Assembly: GCF_004365875.1 (NCBI RefSeq)
Contig: NZ_SODF01000002.1
Span: 1,240,001 to 1,304,000 of the forward strand
Length of the DNA stretch: 64,000 bases
Direction of reading: 5' to 3'
Origin: Kribbella kalugense
Lineage (GTDB): Bacteria; Actinomycetota; Actinomycetes; Propionibacteriales; Kribbellaceae
The notes beneath the pieces were generated by a model. The model was given only the letters and a program-made list of their open reading frames with translations, did no database searches and was not told where the DNA came from. Of this stretch, positions 24,845 through 34,025 are shown piece by piece. The stretch's first letter is position 1, and each line of letters opens with the position of its first letter. The position numbers and the translations under genes were made by a program.

Positions 24845-26664
24845 CGTACGGGACCTCGCACACGCTGGTCCGGATGCGGCTGGCCTCGTTGCGGCACGCA
24901 CTCAAGGACAGCTTCCGGCTGACCTGGATCGTCACCGGTGGTCTCGTCGGCCTGGTTCTCGCGGGCGGCACGATCTGGGTCGCGGCGAAGGGCGATCACG
25001 ACGTACTGGTCGTCGTACTCGGGGTGTGGATGCTCGGCTGGGTCGTCGGGCCGTTGTTCGCCGGTGGTGGTGACGAGACGCTCAAGCCGGAGTACTTCAC
25101 GATGCTCCCGCTGCCGCCGCGCACGCTCTCCACCGGTCTGCTGGTCGCTGCACTGGCCGGTGTCGCACCGATCATCAGCCTGATCGCCCTGCTCAGTCTG
25201 GTGATCTCCGGTGGGACTGTCGCTGCGGCTCTTGTCGCAGTACCCGCACTGCTGCTCCAGCTCTTCTGCTTCATCCTGGCGTCGCGGCTCGCTGTCGCGG
25301 TGTACGGCGTACTGCTGCAGGTGCGGGCCGGTGCAGTGATCGCCGCGCTGGTCAACGCGTTCATCCTGGCCTTCACGGCGCAGGGGTGGGCGTTGATCGT
25401 CGCATTCGTGTCCACCGACGTACAGGGCACGATGGCGAAGGCGGCCCGGATCGCACCGTCTGGTTGGGGTTTCGACGCTGTGCAGGCCGCAGGTCGCGGT
25501 GACTGGCTGCAGGTGATCGGTCTGCTCCTGGCACTCGCCGTACTCGCGGGAGCGATGCTGTTCGCCTGGTCCGCTCTTCTGGTACGCCGTACGACGGCCA
25601 GCCACGCCAACAGCAAGCCGCGACGTCTACTGACCGCGAAGACTCCGGGAGGAGCCGCTGCGGCCAAAGAGATCCGCTCGTGGACCAGGGACCTGCTCTA
25701 CGGCCACAAGGCCATCTTCGCGATCGCGTACGGACTGTTCTTCTGCATGATGCCGTTGGCGATCGGACTGAAGTCGATGCTGCCGTGGGCCGGTCCGGCT
25801 GCTGTCGTGATGGCCGGCTCGATGTCGTCCAACCTCTACGGCGCGGACGGTACGGCGTTCTGGACCACGCTGATGACACCTGGTTCGGCCCGGCCGGACG
25901 TGCGCGCCCGTCAGCGGGCGTTCCTGCTGGTCTTCGGTCCGTCGACCCTGATGATCACTCTGCTGCTCACCTGGTGGTCCGGGTACCACAGTGCTTGGCC
26001 GCTGGTGCTGAGTGCGCTGCCTGCGCTCCTTGGTGGCGCGGCCGGTCTGATCGTGGCGTGCTCGGTGTATTCCGCCGTACCAACGACCGATGCGCACAAG
26101 CGGTCCGGCAACCCGCTCAACTCGGGTGAGAACGAGGGCGAGACGATGGGCCTCGTCTACGTGATGCTCGTGCTCGTCGCGACGACCTGTGCACCGGCGC
26201 TGCTCGTGGCGCTCAACGCCGGCTGGTGGGGCGTGCCGGTCGGCCTCCTGTCCGGCGTCCTCTGCTGGTGGTACTTCGGACGCGTGGCGGCCCGGCGTCT
26301 CGACAAGCGGGGTCCTGAGCTCCTCACGCTGCTCAGGCACGGCCGATCGCCCGCGGAGCAGGCCAAGAAGACCGCGGGGTTCGATGCGCTGCCCAAGTGG
26401 CGGCGGACGCTCGCCGGCTTCTGCCTGGGGTTCGGGGCGATCCCGTTGTTCCCGCAGGCCGTCGTACCGGCGATCTTCAAGCTGACCGGCAACCACGACA
26501 CCAAGTCCTGGTTCCTGGCGCTCTACCAGACCGGACCGTGGCAGTGGGTGGTCATCGTGCTGATGGCCGCGTTGGGGTTGTCGATGTACGCCTTCGGCGG
26601 GCTTACCTACTACCGCGCGAAGAAGCGCGCTCCGGGTGGGTCTGTCGCGGCAGTCGCAAGCTAG
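24829..26664 (+). CDS. Large ABC exporter permease
   Basis: A 611-residue membrane protein with roughly a dozen hydrophobic segments in two halves and no nucleotide-binding domain. It overlaps the ATPase gene by 16 bases; GTG 24829 has GGAGGG (24817-24822) at ideal spacing. It resembles actinobacterial permeases associated with drug or lantibiotic-type exporters. The substrate is unknown. Confidence 0.85.
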   Translation: MALALTYGTSHTLVRMRLASLRHALKDSFRLTWIVTGGLVGLVLAGGTIWVAAKGDHDVLVVVLGVWMLGWVVGPLFAGGGDETLKPEYFTMLPLPPRTLSTGLLVAALAGVAPIISLIALLSLVISGGTVAAALVAVPALLLQLFCFILASRLAVAVYGVLLQVRAGAVIAALVNAFILAFTAQGWALIVAFVSTDVQGTMAKAARIAPSGWGFDAVQAAGRGDWLQVIGLLLALAVLAGAMLFAWSALLVRRTTASHANSKPRRLLTAKTPGGAAAAKEIRSWTRDLLYGHKAIFAIAYGLFFCMMPLAIGLKSMLPWAGPAAVVMAGSMSSNLYGADGTAFWTTLMTPGSARPDVRARQRAFLLVFGPSTLMITLLLTWWSGYHSAWPLVLSALPALLGGAAGLIVACSVYSAVPTTDAHKRSGNPLNSGENEGETMGLVYVMLVLVATTCAPALLVALNAGWWGVPVGLLSGVLCWWYFGRVAARRLDKRGPELLTLLRHGRSPAEQAKKTAGFDALPKWRRTLAGFCLGFGAIPLFPQAVVPAIFKLTGNHDTKSWFLALYQTGPWQWVVIVLMAALGLSMYAFGGLTYYRAKKRAPGGSVAAVAS

Positions 26665-26785
26665 GCGCGCCGCGGTGCCGGGCCGTCTGGGTCGGGGTGA
26701 TGGTGCGGTGGTTGCGCAGCATCCAGATCGCGACGGCGGCCGCGGCGATCAGACCGGCGATGCCGGCGTAGTCGGTCATGCTCAT
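26603..26785 (-). CDS. Possible small membrane protein (about 60 aa)
   Basis: ATG 26785 is preceded by GGAGAG on the minus strand. It opens a frame with one convincing membrane helix (about residues 8-23, GIAGLIAAAAVAIWML) and a basic tail. It overlaps the 3' end of the permease gene in antisense over 62 bases. The ribosome site and clean helix support it; short length and overlap argue against. The rest of the gap to the next gene shows no other feature. Confidence 0.35.
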   Translation of the reverse strand: MSMTDYAGIAGLIAAAAVAIWMLRNHRTITPTQTARHRGAPSLRLPRQTHPERASSRGSR

Positions 26786-26956
26786 CACAGTTCTCTCTCC
26801 GGGCGGTGGGCTCGGCGGCGGCGAGTTCCGCTGGGCGTCTGACCGGAAAGTGACGGGCGCTCACCCCTTCCGTGATGGCACGGCAGTGTCGTGGCTGAAT
26901 GGTGCCAATAGGAAAGCGCCGAATTCCTGAAAGGGTGGTGCCCGGAGGTGGGGTGG

Positions 26957-27934
26957 ATGCAGGACGGCTCGTTGCTCGACGCGCGCGAGGAGCAGGCCTA
27001 CCGGTTGCTGGTCGGCCTGTCCGCCGCGCGGGCCGCTGAGCTCGCCGAGGTCGCCGACCTGCCGCAGCACGAGACGGACGAAGTGCTGCAGCGGTTGCAG
27101 GCAAAGGGGCTGGTTACGGTCCAGGAGGCCGACGAGCCGGTCTTCAGCCCGCTGCCGCCGGACGTGGCCTTCGGTACGACGCTGCTGCGCCGGCAGGAGT
27201 CACTCGAGGCGGCCCGGAAGACGGTGTCCGCGCTCAGCGAGGAGTTCCGGGCCAGCGCCGGCCGTCGGGACGCGCACCACCTGGTCGAGGTGATCATCGG
27301 CGCCACCACCCTGCGCGAACGGCTGCGAGACCTGCAGAACTCGGCCCGCGAGGAGATCCTCTGGTTCTGCCGCGCGAACCCACTGGCGATGCAGGGGGCC
27401 GACAACACCGAGGAGTACGGCGCTCTGTCCCGCGGCGTCCGGTACCGGGCGATCTACGAGCGCGCGCTGATCGAGACGCCCGGTGAGCTGGACTCGATCG
27501 CCGAAGGGGTCAGCTGGGGCGAGGAAGCCCGCGTATTGCCCACGCTGCCGGTCCGGATCGCGATCGTGGACCGGTCGACCGCGATCTGCCCGCTGGTCCG
27601 TGACGACGAGCAGAGCATCGGTGAACCGTCCGCCGCGATCATCAACCGCGGTCAGCTCCTCGACGCGCTGCTGGCCCTGTTCGAGAGCCACTGGGAGTTG
27701 GCGACACCTGTGCGGCTCCAGCCCGACGAGAAGCAGCCGGTCGAGGGCTTGGACGACTCCGAGCGACTACTGCTCTCCCTGCTGGTGGCCGGCGTACCGG
27801 ACAAGTCGATTGCGAACCAGCTCGGCATCAGCCGCCGTACCGTGCAGCGTCGTCTGGATCGACTGATGACGCTGGCAGGTGTGGACACCAGGACCGGTCT
27901 GGCCTTCCAGGCGGCGAAACGCGACTGGCTCTAG
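26957..27934 (+). CDS. TrmB/LuxR-type transcriptional regulator
   Basis: A 325-residue protein with an N-terminal TrmB-like winged helix (about 10-60), a middle region with a PLD-like sensor pattern (LVEVIIGATTLRERLRDLQN) and a C-terminal LuxR/GerE HTH (SIANQLGISRRTVQRRLDRL). Such TrmB-LuxR hybrids are common orphan regulators in actinobacteria. ATG 26957 is preferred because GGAGG (26944-26948) lies eight bases upstream; GTG 26948 is the alternative. Convergent with the subtilase gene. Target unknown. Confidence 0.85.
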   Translation: MQDGSLLDAREEQAYRLLVGLSAARAAELAEVADLPQHETDEVLQRLQAKGLVTVQEADEPVFSPLPPDVAFGTTLLRRQESLEAARKTVSALSEEFRASAGRRDAHHLVEVIIGATTLRERLRDLQNSAREEILWFCRANPLAMQGADNTEEYGALSRGVRYRAIYERALIETPGELDSIAEGVSWGEEARVLPTLPVRIAIVDRSTAICPLVRDDEQSIGEPSAAIINRGQLLDALLALFESHWELATPVRLQPDEKQPVEGLDDSERLLLSLLVAGVPDKSIANQLGISRRTVQRRLDRLMTLAGVDTRTGLAFQAAKRDWL

Positions 27935-27982
27935 CCAGTCGGACCGGCGGCGGACGGGGAACCGCCGCCGGCCCGCTGGGGT

Positions 27983-30900
27983 CTAGCGGACGCCGTACGC
28001 GCGGATCACCGTCTGGGTGATGCTCCCGCTCGCGCTGCTCGCCTTCACCTTCAGCGAGACTGTGTCGTGCGCATTGGGTACGACGGCCAGGTAGTGGCCG
28101 AGGGCACCTACTACGACAAGCCGCTTCCACGTCTTGCCTTCGTCGAACGACGCCCAGGCCTGCAGACCGGTCGCCTTGGATGACTCGAAGCCGATGATGT
28201 GCGTCCGGGCTGCCACGCGACCAGTCAGGTCGACCGGAACCTTGTAGCCGACCTGCTGCAGCGGTAGCGGCACCGCCTTGTCATCCGGCTGCTTCGCCGA
28301 GCGGAACTCCCAAGCGGTCTGGGTACGCGTACCCCAGTTCCACTCACCTTCGGTGTCATTGCGTTCGGTGGACAGGTCCAGCTTGTACGCCGCGTTGTCG
28401 CTGGACGTGATCACGTCCTCCCACGCGTCCGGCAGCTCGGCCACGACCTGTCCGTTGCGAGACAGGGTCGCCGAGGACGAGGTGGTCTCGCCGACGGTGT
28501 AGTGCCCGGCCGCGTCCACAAACGAAGGAATGCGGAGCGACAGCCGGTCTCCGGTGCGCGTCGACTGCACACCGGGCGCCGCGGCCGGACGGACCACCGG
28601 ACCGAACCACGTCTCGTCCGACGTACCACTCCGGTAGCTGCTCGGTACTGACGTCATCCCGCCGGCCAGCGGGTTCATGTCGTCCCACGTGTAGAGGTGG
28701 TGGACCCGGTGCTGCCAGAGCGAATCACCGGACGTGACCCACTCCTCCCGGACCTTCGGCGTCTCGACGAACCGCTGGGCGTCGTTCCACGAGTACTCCT
28801 GCCACGGACGCCAGCCGAACCGCTGCTCTTTGGCCCAATTGAACCCACCGTTGTCGGCGTACCGCGTGGTGATCCGCGCACTGTTCGCCGCGGTCACCTT
28901 GTAGTCGATCTTGGCCGGGATGGCCCCGGTCGAGACCTGCTGTACGTCGTACAGGTACGGGCTGGACGTGGTCAGCGTGAGGTCAATCGAAGCCTTGCCG
29001 CGAAGCTTCTGCCCGTCCTTGAACGTGGTGACCATCGCCGGGATCGGCTCCCGGTCGCCTGTCGGTCGCCAGACCGTCCACGCCGACCAGTCGGCCGGCC
29101 GCACCAGGATGACAGCTGCGGCGCCGGCTGCCGCGGCAGCCTTGATCTGCTCCTCCTCGTCCTCGGAGTCAAGCACGACCAGCGCGCCCTTCGCCTTGTC
29201 CAGCGAAGTGACGATCGGGAACCGCTTCTTGCCTTCGTACGACGGCGACTGGTGCAGCAGGTTGATGTCGAGCGGACCGGGCACGCCGGGGACCGTCGCC
29301 TGCACCATGGGCGCGACCAGCTGCCAGCGGGACGAGAACTCGAAGCTGCCGTCCTTGACCGGCTTGGTCGGCGTCACGTTCACCTGCTTGACCGTGCTGA
29401 AGTGCATGACGCCATGGCTGATCGAGCGCCCGTTGCCGTACACGCGATGCACGTAGTAGCTGAGCACCGCCTGCTGCTCCGACGGCTTCGGCGTCTCGAT
29501 CGTGATCGGGACCGCCTTCCGCGCGTCGATGACGATCTCGGTGTCCTTGCTGACCACGACGTTCGGATCGGTGAACAGACTCGCCTGCTCGTCCTGCGGG
29601 TCAGAGTTCTCCACCAGCGAGTGCAGCAGGTACGTGCCCTCCTCGACCTCGGCGGTGTAGGTCCCGCCGTTCGGGATCCACGCGAGTACGTCGGATCGCG
29701 AGTTGTCGCCGTACAGCGAGATGACCGGGACGCCGGTGGGCTGTCCGTCCAGGCCGACCGCGCGCAGCGTCACCTTGTGCTTCGGACCGGACCTGAGTGC
29801 GCCGACCGCGGTGTGGGTGACGACGCCGTCGGGGCCAGTGGCAACGATCCAGCCGCTGTACTGACCGCGTCCGAGCTTGACCGGATCCAAGGCCAGCGGT
29901 ACGTCGGTGCTGCCCTGCGCTGGGACTGTAACGGTCGCAGGGATGCTGAACCCGTCGGTCTCCGGCTGCTTGTCGTCCAGGTTCGTCACCTGAATGGACA
30001 GCGTCAGGGCGATCGGCGCGTCGGAGTCGTTCCGGTAGGTGATGGTCCGGGTGCCCGCGTCGGCGGTCTGTACACCGAAGTCGGCGACACCGCTCGCGGT
30101 GACCTTCTGTGCCACGGCGCGAGTCAGGTCGACCCGGCCGGCGCCCTGCTGATAGACGGTCTGCTCAGGCTGCGTCTTCGCGGTGCTGACGAGGGCGTTC
30201 TTGAGTTGGTCGGCCTTCCAGTCCGGGTGCTGCTGGGCGAGCAGAGCAGCTGCACCGGCCACGTGCGGCGTCGCCATCGACGTACCGGATGCTGCTGTGT
30301 AGAGCTCGTCGACCGGGTCGCCCATGATCGTCCCGGCGGCTCGGGCCGCGATGATGCCGACGCCGGGCGCGGTGATCTCCGGCTTGAGGCCGGCGTCGCC
30401 GAGCCGCGGTCCACGGCTGGAGAAGTCCGCGAGCTGGTCGTTGCGGTCCACGGCTCCGACGGTCAGCGCGGAGGCGGCGGCACCCGGCGTACCGACGGTC
30501 TCGTCCTGGCCTTCGTTGCCAGCAGCAACGACGAACAGGGTGCCGGTCTGCGCGGTGATGTCGTTGACCGCCTGGCTGAGTGGGTCGGTGCCGTCGGTGG
30601 CTTCACCGCCGAGGCTCATGTTGACGACCTTCGCGCCCTCGGCCGCGGCCCACTCCATCCCGGCGATGATCCAGGAGTCGTACCCGTACCCGTCGTCGCC
30701 GAGCACCTTGCCGACCAGCAGGTCGGCCTTCGGCGCGACGCCCTTGCGGGTCCCGCCCGCGCCCGCACCGGTGCCGGCGATGGTCGCGGCGACGTGCGTG
30801 CCGTGGCCGAAATGGTCTTCGGTGCCGGTCGGGCTGCCGGAGAAGTCGAAGCTCTCCTTCACCTTGCCGGCCAGGTCCGGGTGCGTCGCGTCAACGCCGG

Positions 30901-31570
30901 TGTCCAGTACGGCGACCTCGACGCCGGAGCCCTCGTAGCCAGCCTTCCACGCATCGGGCGCGCCGATCTGCGGGACGCTCTTGTCGAGCACCGGACGAAC
31001 CTTGCCGTCCAGCCAGATCTTGGTGATGCCGCTGTTCAGCGAGCGCGCACCGGCGGCCGGCTTCAGCGATTTCCACAGGGCAGGCAACTGGTCCTTGGCC
31101 GCGTCCACAGCCCGGCCGCCGATCGACGGGAGCTGCCGCGTGGTCGTCGTACCGGCCAGACTCTGCGCGGCCCGGACGCCAGGCGTGTCCTTGACGATGA
31201 GCGGGAGGTTGGCGGCGGCGCCGTACCCGTCGGCGATCAGCTCGTCGACGTCGAACAGATCCACGTCGAGGACACCGGTGGAGACGTACGGTACGGCGTC
31301 GCTCGGCAGGACCCGGAGTCCGCCGTCGGCTTCGATCGTGTGGAACGAGACGCCTTCGCGGCCGGGTGCGGGCCGGACCGTGGCCGCCTTCTTGCCGTTG
31401 CCGGCGTCGGTCACTTCGACGACGTCGCCGGTGATCAGAGTGACAGCGCTCGTCTTGGGGCCGAGGTTTCCGGCCGGGGACGGGGGCGCGGCGGTGGCTG
31501 GGTTCGCCGCCACCACGCCCAGGGTCAGCACCGCTGCGAGGGTGACAGCGGTGATGCGCGAGGAGGACAT
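27983..31570 (-). CDS. Large secreted subtilisin-like serine protease (S8 family)
   Basis: A 1195-residue exocellular protease. It has a Sec signal peptide (cleavage near NPATAA), a propeptide-like part to about 195, and an S8 catalytic domain about 205-480 with D223 in VLDTGVDATHPDL, H256 in GHGTHVA and S431 in SGTSMATPHVAG; the oxyanion N is in AAGNEG. About 700 residues of beta-rich accessory domains follow, including a PA-like insert (about 800-860). This layout matches large Streptomyces extracellular subtilases. ATG 31570 has GAAGGAGAA upstream. It probably degrades environmental protein. There is no cell-wall anchor at the C-terminus. Confidence 0.94.
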   Translation of the reverse strand: MSSSRITAVTLAAVLTLGVVAANPATAAPPSPAGNLGPKTSAVTLITGDVVEVTDAGNGKKAATVRPAPGREGVSFHTIEADGGLRVLPSDAVPYVSTGVLDVDLFDVDELIADGYGAAANLPLIVKDTPGVRAAQSLAGTTTTRQLPSIGGRAVDAAKDQLPALWKSLKPAAGARSLNSGITKIWLDGKVRPVLDKSVPQIGAPDAWKAGYEGSGVEVAVLDTGVDATHPDLAGKVKESFDFSGSPTGTEDHFGHGTHVAATIAGTGAGAGGTRKGVAPKADLLVGKVLGDDGYGYDSWIIAGMEWAAAEGAKVVNMSLGGEATDGTDPLSQAVNDITAQTGTLFVVAAGNEGQDETVGTPGAAASALTVGAVDRNDQLADFSSRGPRLGDAGLKPEITAPGVGIIAARAAGTIMGDPVDELYTAASGTSMATPHVAGAAALLAQQHPDWKADQLKNALVSTAKTQPEQTVYQQGAGRVDLTRAVAQKVTASGVADFGVQTADAGTRTITYRNDSDAPIALTLSIQVTNLDDKQPETDGFSIPATVTVPAQGSTDVPLALDPVKLGRGQYSGWIVATGPDGVVTHTAVGALRSGPKHKVTLRAVGLDGQPTGVPVISLYGDNSRSDVLAWIPNGGTYTAEVEEGTYLLHSLVENSDPQDEQASLFTDPNVVVSKDTEIVIDARKAVPITIETPKPSEQQAVLSYYVHRVYGNGRSISHGVMHFSTVKQVNVTPTKPVKDGSFEFSSRWQLVAPMVQATVPGVPGPLDINLLHQSPSYEGKKRFPIVTSLDKAKGALVVLDSEDEEEQIKAAAAAGAAAVILVRPADWSAWTVWRPTGDREPIPAMVTTFKDGQKLRGKASIDLTLTTSSPYLYDVQQVSTGAIPAKIDYKVTAANSARITTRYADNGGFNWAKEQRFGWRPWQEYSWNDAQRFVETPKVREEWVTSGDSLWQHRVHHLYTWDDMNPLAGGMTSVPSSYRSGTSDETWFGPVVRPAAAPGVQSTRTGDRLSLRIPSFVDAAGHYTVGETTSSSATLSRNGQVVAELPDAWEDVITSSDNAAYKLDLSTERNDTEGEWNWGTRTQTAWEFRSAKQPDDKAVPLPLQQVGYKVPVDLTGRVAARTHIIGFESSKATGLQAWASFDEGKTWKRLVVVGALGHYLAVVPNAHDTVSLKVKASSASGSITQTVIRAYGVR

Positions 31571-31714
31571 GGGCAATTCTCCTTCGAGAGGTTTGGGGCA
31601 GGCACACCTCTTCTTTCGAGAGAGTTTGCAATCCAGTCACAGCAATCGCGCCTGTCCATCACTGCCGTAGCTGCGACATGGCGCAACCACGCCAGCACCG
31701 GCACCATCAGGACC

Positions 31715-32497
31715 ATGACCGCACAGGTGGTACGTAGGTGGGGATGGCTGGGCACGTTCGTGATCGGCGCCGGGCTGTACCTCGCCGTCCTGGCCGTGCT
31801 CACCGACACCGGGAACCCGAACCTGTTCCCGACGCTGATCCTGCTCGGTGCGCTCGTCGTACCGCTGACGTTCGTGACGTTCGCGGCCGGGCGGTCCGGG
31901 CGGTGGCTGATCGACGGGCCGACGCTCGGCGGCTGTCTGCTGTTCGGCGGAGTGGTCGGGGTGGTGGTCGCAGGACTGCTCGAGTACGACGCGATGCGGC
32001 GGCTCGGCACGCTGCCGATGGTCGGCGTCGGGCTGATCGAGGAGGCGGCCAAACTGGTCGTGCCGGCGATTCTGGTGATCTTCTTCGGCCACCGGTACCG
32101 GACGTCGATCGGCGGCGGCATCGTCATCGGGGTCGCGGTCGGCACCGGGTTCGCCGTACTGGAGACGATGGGCTACGCGTTCGTCGCACTGCTCGAGTCG
32201 AACGGGGACGTCGGCGCCGCCGAGCAGACGCTGTTCATCCGCGGCCTGCTGTCGCCGGCTGGACACGCGGCCTGGACCGGGCTGGCGTGCTGGGGTCTCT
32301 GGCGGTTCGTGATGAAGCCGACCGGCAGGCATTTCGCCGGCTTCATCGGGATGTACGCGCTGGCCGTCGCACTGCACAGCGCCTGGGACGGCATCGGCGG
32401 CCGCATCACGTACGCAGTGGTCGGCGCGATCTCGATCGGTCTGCTGCTCTACGGCCTGCGCCGGGCCCAGCGCTCCGACGTCCCAGTGACCGTTTAG
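31715..32497 (+). CDS. PrsW-family intramembrane metalloprotease
   Basis: A 260-residue protein with about eight membrane helices. It carries the PrsW signatures EEAAK (GLIEEAAKLVVPA), a second glutamate in GTGFAVLETMGY, and histidines in SPAGHAAWTG and ALHSAWDG that would bind zinc. Relatives cut anti-sigma factors or act as CAAX-like proteases. It is divergent from the subtilase, with a 144-bp gap in which I see no further element. Substrate unknown. Confidence 0.85.
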   Translation: MTAQVVRRWGWLGTFVIGAGLYLAVLAVLTDTGNPNLFPTLILLGALVVPLTFVTFAAGRSGRWLIDGPTLGGCLLFGGVVGVVVAGLLEYDAMRRLGTLPMVGVGLIEEAAKLVVPAILVIFFGHRYRTSIGGGIVIGVAVGTGFAVLETMGYAFVALLESNGDVGAAEQTLFIRGLLSPAGHAAWTGLACWGLWRFVMKPTGRHFAGFIGMYALAVALHSAWDGIGGRITYAVVGAISIGLLLYGLRRAQRSDVPVTV

Positions 32498-32888
32498 ACG
32501 CTCAGCCGAGTCCTGACGCTCGACCCGTGCCGCTCGGCCGGGACGACCCACGAGGACACGATCAGTTGCTGAGATAGCGGCGCCGAGCCATGGACATTGG
32601 GTGCCGGACTGAGTACGGTCCGTAACGGCGTCCGCCACACGCCACCCTTTGTCGGTGAGGTGCTGCCCGCCAGTAGTACCTCGCTGGTGGATGGGCAGAG
32701 CAGGCTGCGGCGGACAGTCACGGCCTGATGGGGGCCCATTCACTCAGGTGGGGCGCTGAACGACACTCACTCGTTCACCGCCCCACCGGTTCAACTCTTC
32801 ATCGCGTGTTCGCAGGCCGGATGTTCGGTAGCCGGACAATCTGGGCAGACTGACCGCGTTCGGTCCCCAACCGCCCCTGGGAGTAGCC
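32498..32888. other. Intergenic region with one compound hairpin
   Basis: No convincing gene is found in these 391 bp. The only structure noted is at 32747-32787: outer stem GGTGGGGCG / CGCCCCACC and inner stem GAACGA / TCGTTC, separated by two-base bulges, loop CACTCAC. It could terminate the PrsW transcript or be a leader element of the nuclease gene, whose GTG at 32889 follows a GGGAG site. Confidence 0.6.
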
Positions 32889-34022
32889 GTGTCCCGATTG
32901 TTCCGTCCGGCGCTGCTCGTCACCGCCGTCCTCGCGTTGCTCGGTGGCGTTACGAGCGTTACGCCGTCCAACGCCGCCACCACGATCACCGTCGCGACAG
33001 CGATCGGCCGCCAGGACAACTCCACGGCGTCCGTCACCGGGTACGTGGTCGGTCAGCCGACCGCTACCAGCACTGTTGTCCGCAGCAACTTCCCGAACGA
33101 CTTCGCGCTGGCGCTCGCCGACTCGGCCAGCCAGACCAGCACCTCGTCGATGCTCTACGTCCAGATCCCGACTGCGTTCCGCGCGTCGTACGGACTGCAG
33201 AGCAACCCGAGTCTGCTCGGCAAGCAGATCACAGTCACCGGCACGCTGGCGGCGTACTTCTCGCACCCCGGCCTGAAGAACGCGACCGCGTTCACCGGCG
33301 GTGGCGGCTCGGACCCGGGTGATCCCGGCGATCCGGGCGACTACTACGCAAACGCGGAAGGCAAGACCGGCGCCGCATTGAAGGCCGCGCTGCACACGAT
33401 CATCTCCAGCCAGACCAAGCTCACCTACGACCAGGTCTGGGACGCGCTCGAGGTCACCGACCAGGACCCGAACAACAGCAGCAACGTCATCGAGGTCTAC
33501 TCCGGCCGCTCGATCGCGAAGAGCAGCGAAGGCGGCGGCGTCGACGACTGGAACCGTGAGCACGTCTGGGCCAAGTCCCACGGCGACTTCGGTACGGCGA
33601 CCGGCCCGGGTACCGACATCCACCACCTGCGTCCCGAGGACGTCTCGGTGAACTCGGCCCGCGGCAACCTCGACTTCGACAACGGCGGCAGCGCGGTCGC
33701 CCAGTGCTCCGGCTGTACTGCGGACTCCGACTCGTTCGCCCCTCGGCCGGCCGTTCGTGGTGACGTCGCCCGGATGATCTTCTACATGGCCGTCCGCTAC
33801 GAGGGCGACGACGGGTTCCCGAACCTCGAGGTGAACAACTCGGTCGGCAACGGCACCGCGCCGTACATCGGCAAGCTGTCGGTGCTGAAGGCCTGGGCCG
33901 CCGCCGACCCGCCGGACGCGTTCGAGAAGAACCGCAACGAGGTCATCTACAGCCAGTTCCAGCACAACCGGAACCCGTTCATCGACCACCCGGAGTGGAT
34001 CAGCTCCATCTGGCCGAACTAG
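32889..34022 (+). CDS. Secreted endonuclease I-family nuclease with N-terminal OB-like domain
   Basis: A 377-residue exported protein: signal peptide (cleavage near TPSNAA), an OB-fold-like domain (about 30-135, VTGYVVGQPTATST, as in YhcR-type nucleases), a Gly/Asp/Pro hinge, then the endonuclease I domain. The latter has the active-site region DDWNREHVWAKSHG, DIHHLRPED and QHNRNPFIDHPEW. It is a His-Asn metal-dependent nuclease that likely degrades extracellular DNA or RNA for nutrients. GTG start with GGGAG upstream. Confidence 0.9.
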   Translation: MSRLFRPALLVTAVLALLGGVTSVTPSNAATTITVATAIGRQDNSTASVTGYVVGQPTATSTVVRSNFPNDFALALADSASQTSTSSMLYVQIPTAFRASYGLQSNPSLLGKQITVTGTLAAYFSHPGLKNATAFTGGGGSDPGDPGDPGDYYANAEGKTGAALKAALHTIISSQTKLTYDQVWDALEVTDQDPNNSSNVIEVYSGRSIAKSSEGGGVDDWNREHVWAKSHGDFGTATGPGTDIHHLRPEDVSVNSARGNLDFDNGGSAVAQCSGCTADSDSFAPRPAVRGDVARMIFYMAVRYEGDDGFPNLEVNNSVGNGTAPYIGKLSVLKAWAAADPPDAFEKNRNEVIYSQFQHNRNPFIDHPEWISSIWPN

Positions 34023-34025
34023 GGC

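Noticed and set aside
28697..32497. A 1266-codon open frame on the plus strand
   Set aside because: It is antisense to the subtilase over most of its length and only its end is the real PrsW-like gene; in high-GC DNA the opposite strand of a long gene often stays open. The PrsW start at 31715 explains the coding part.
32494..32739. An 81-codon minus frame in the gap before the nuclease gene
   Set aside because: It has no ribosome site, no hydrophobic or helix pattern, and overlaps the PrsW stop; it is more likely non-coding.
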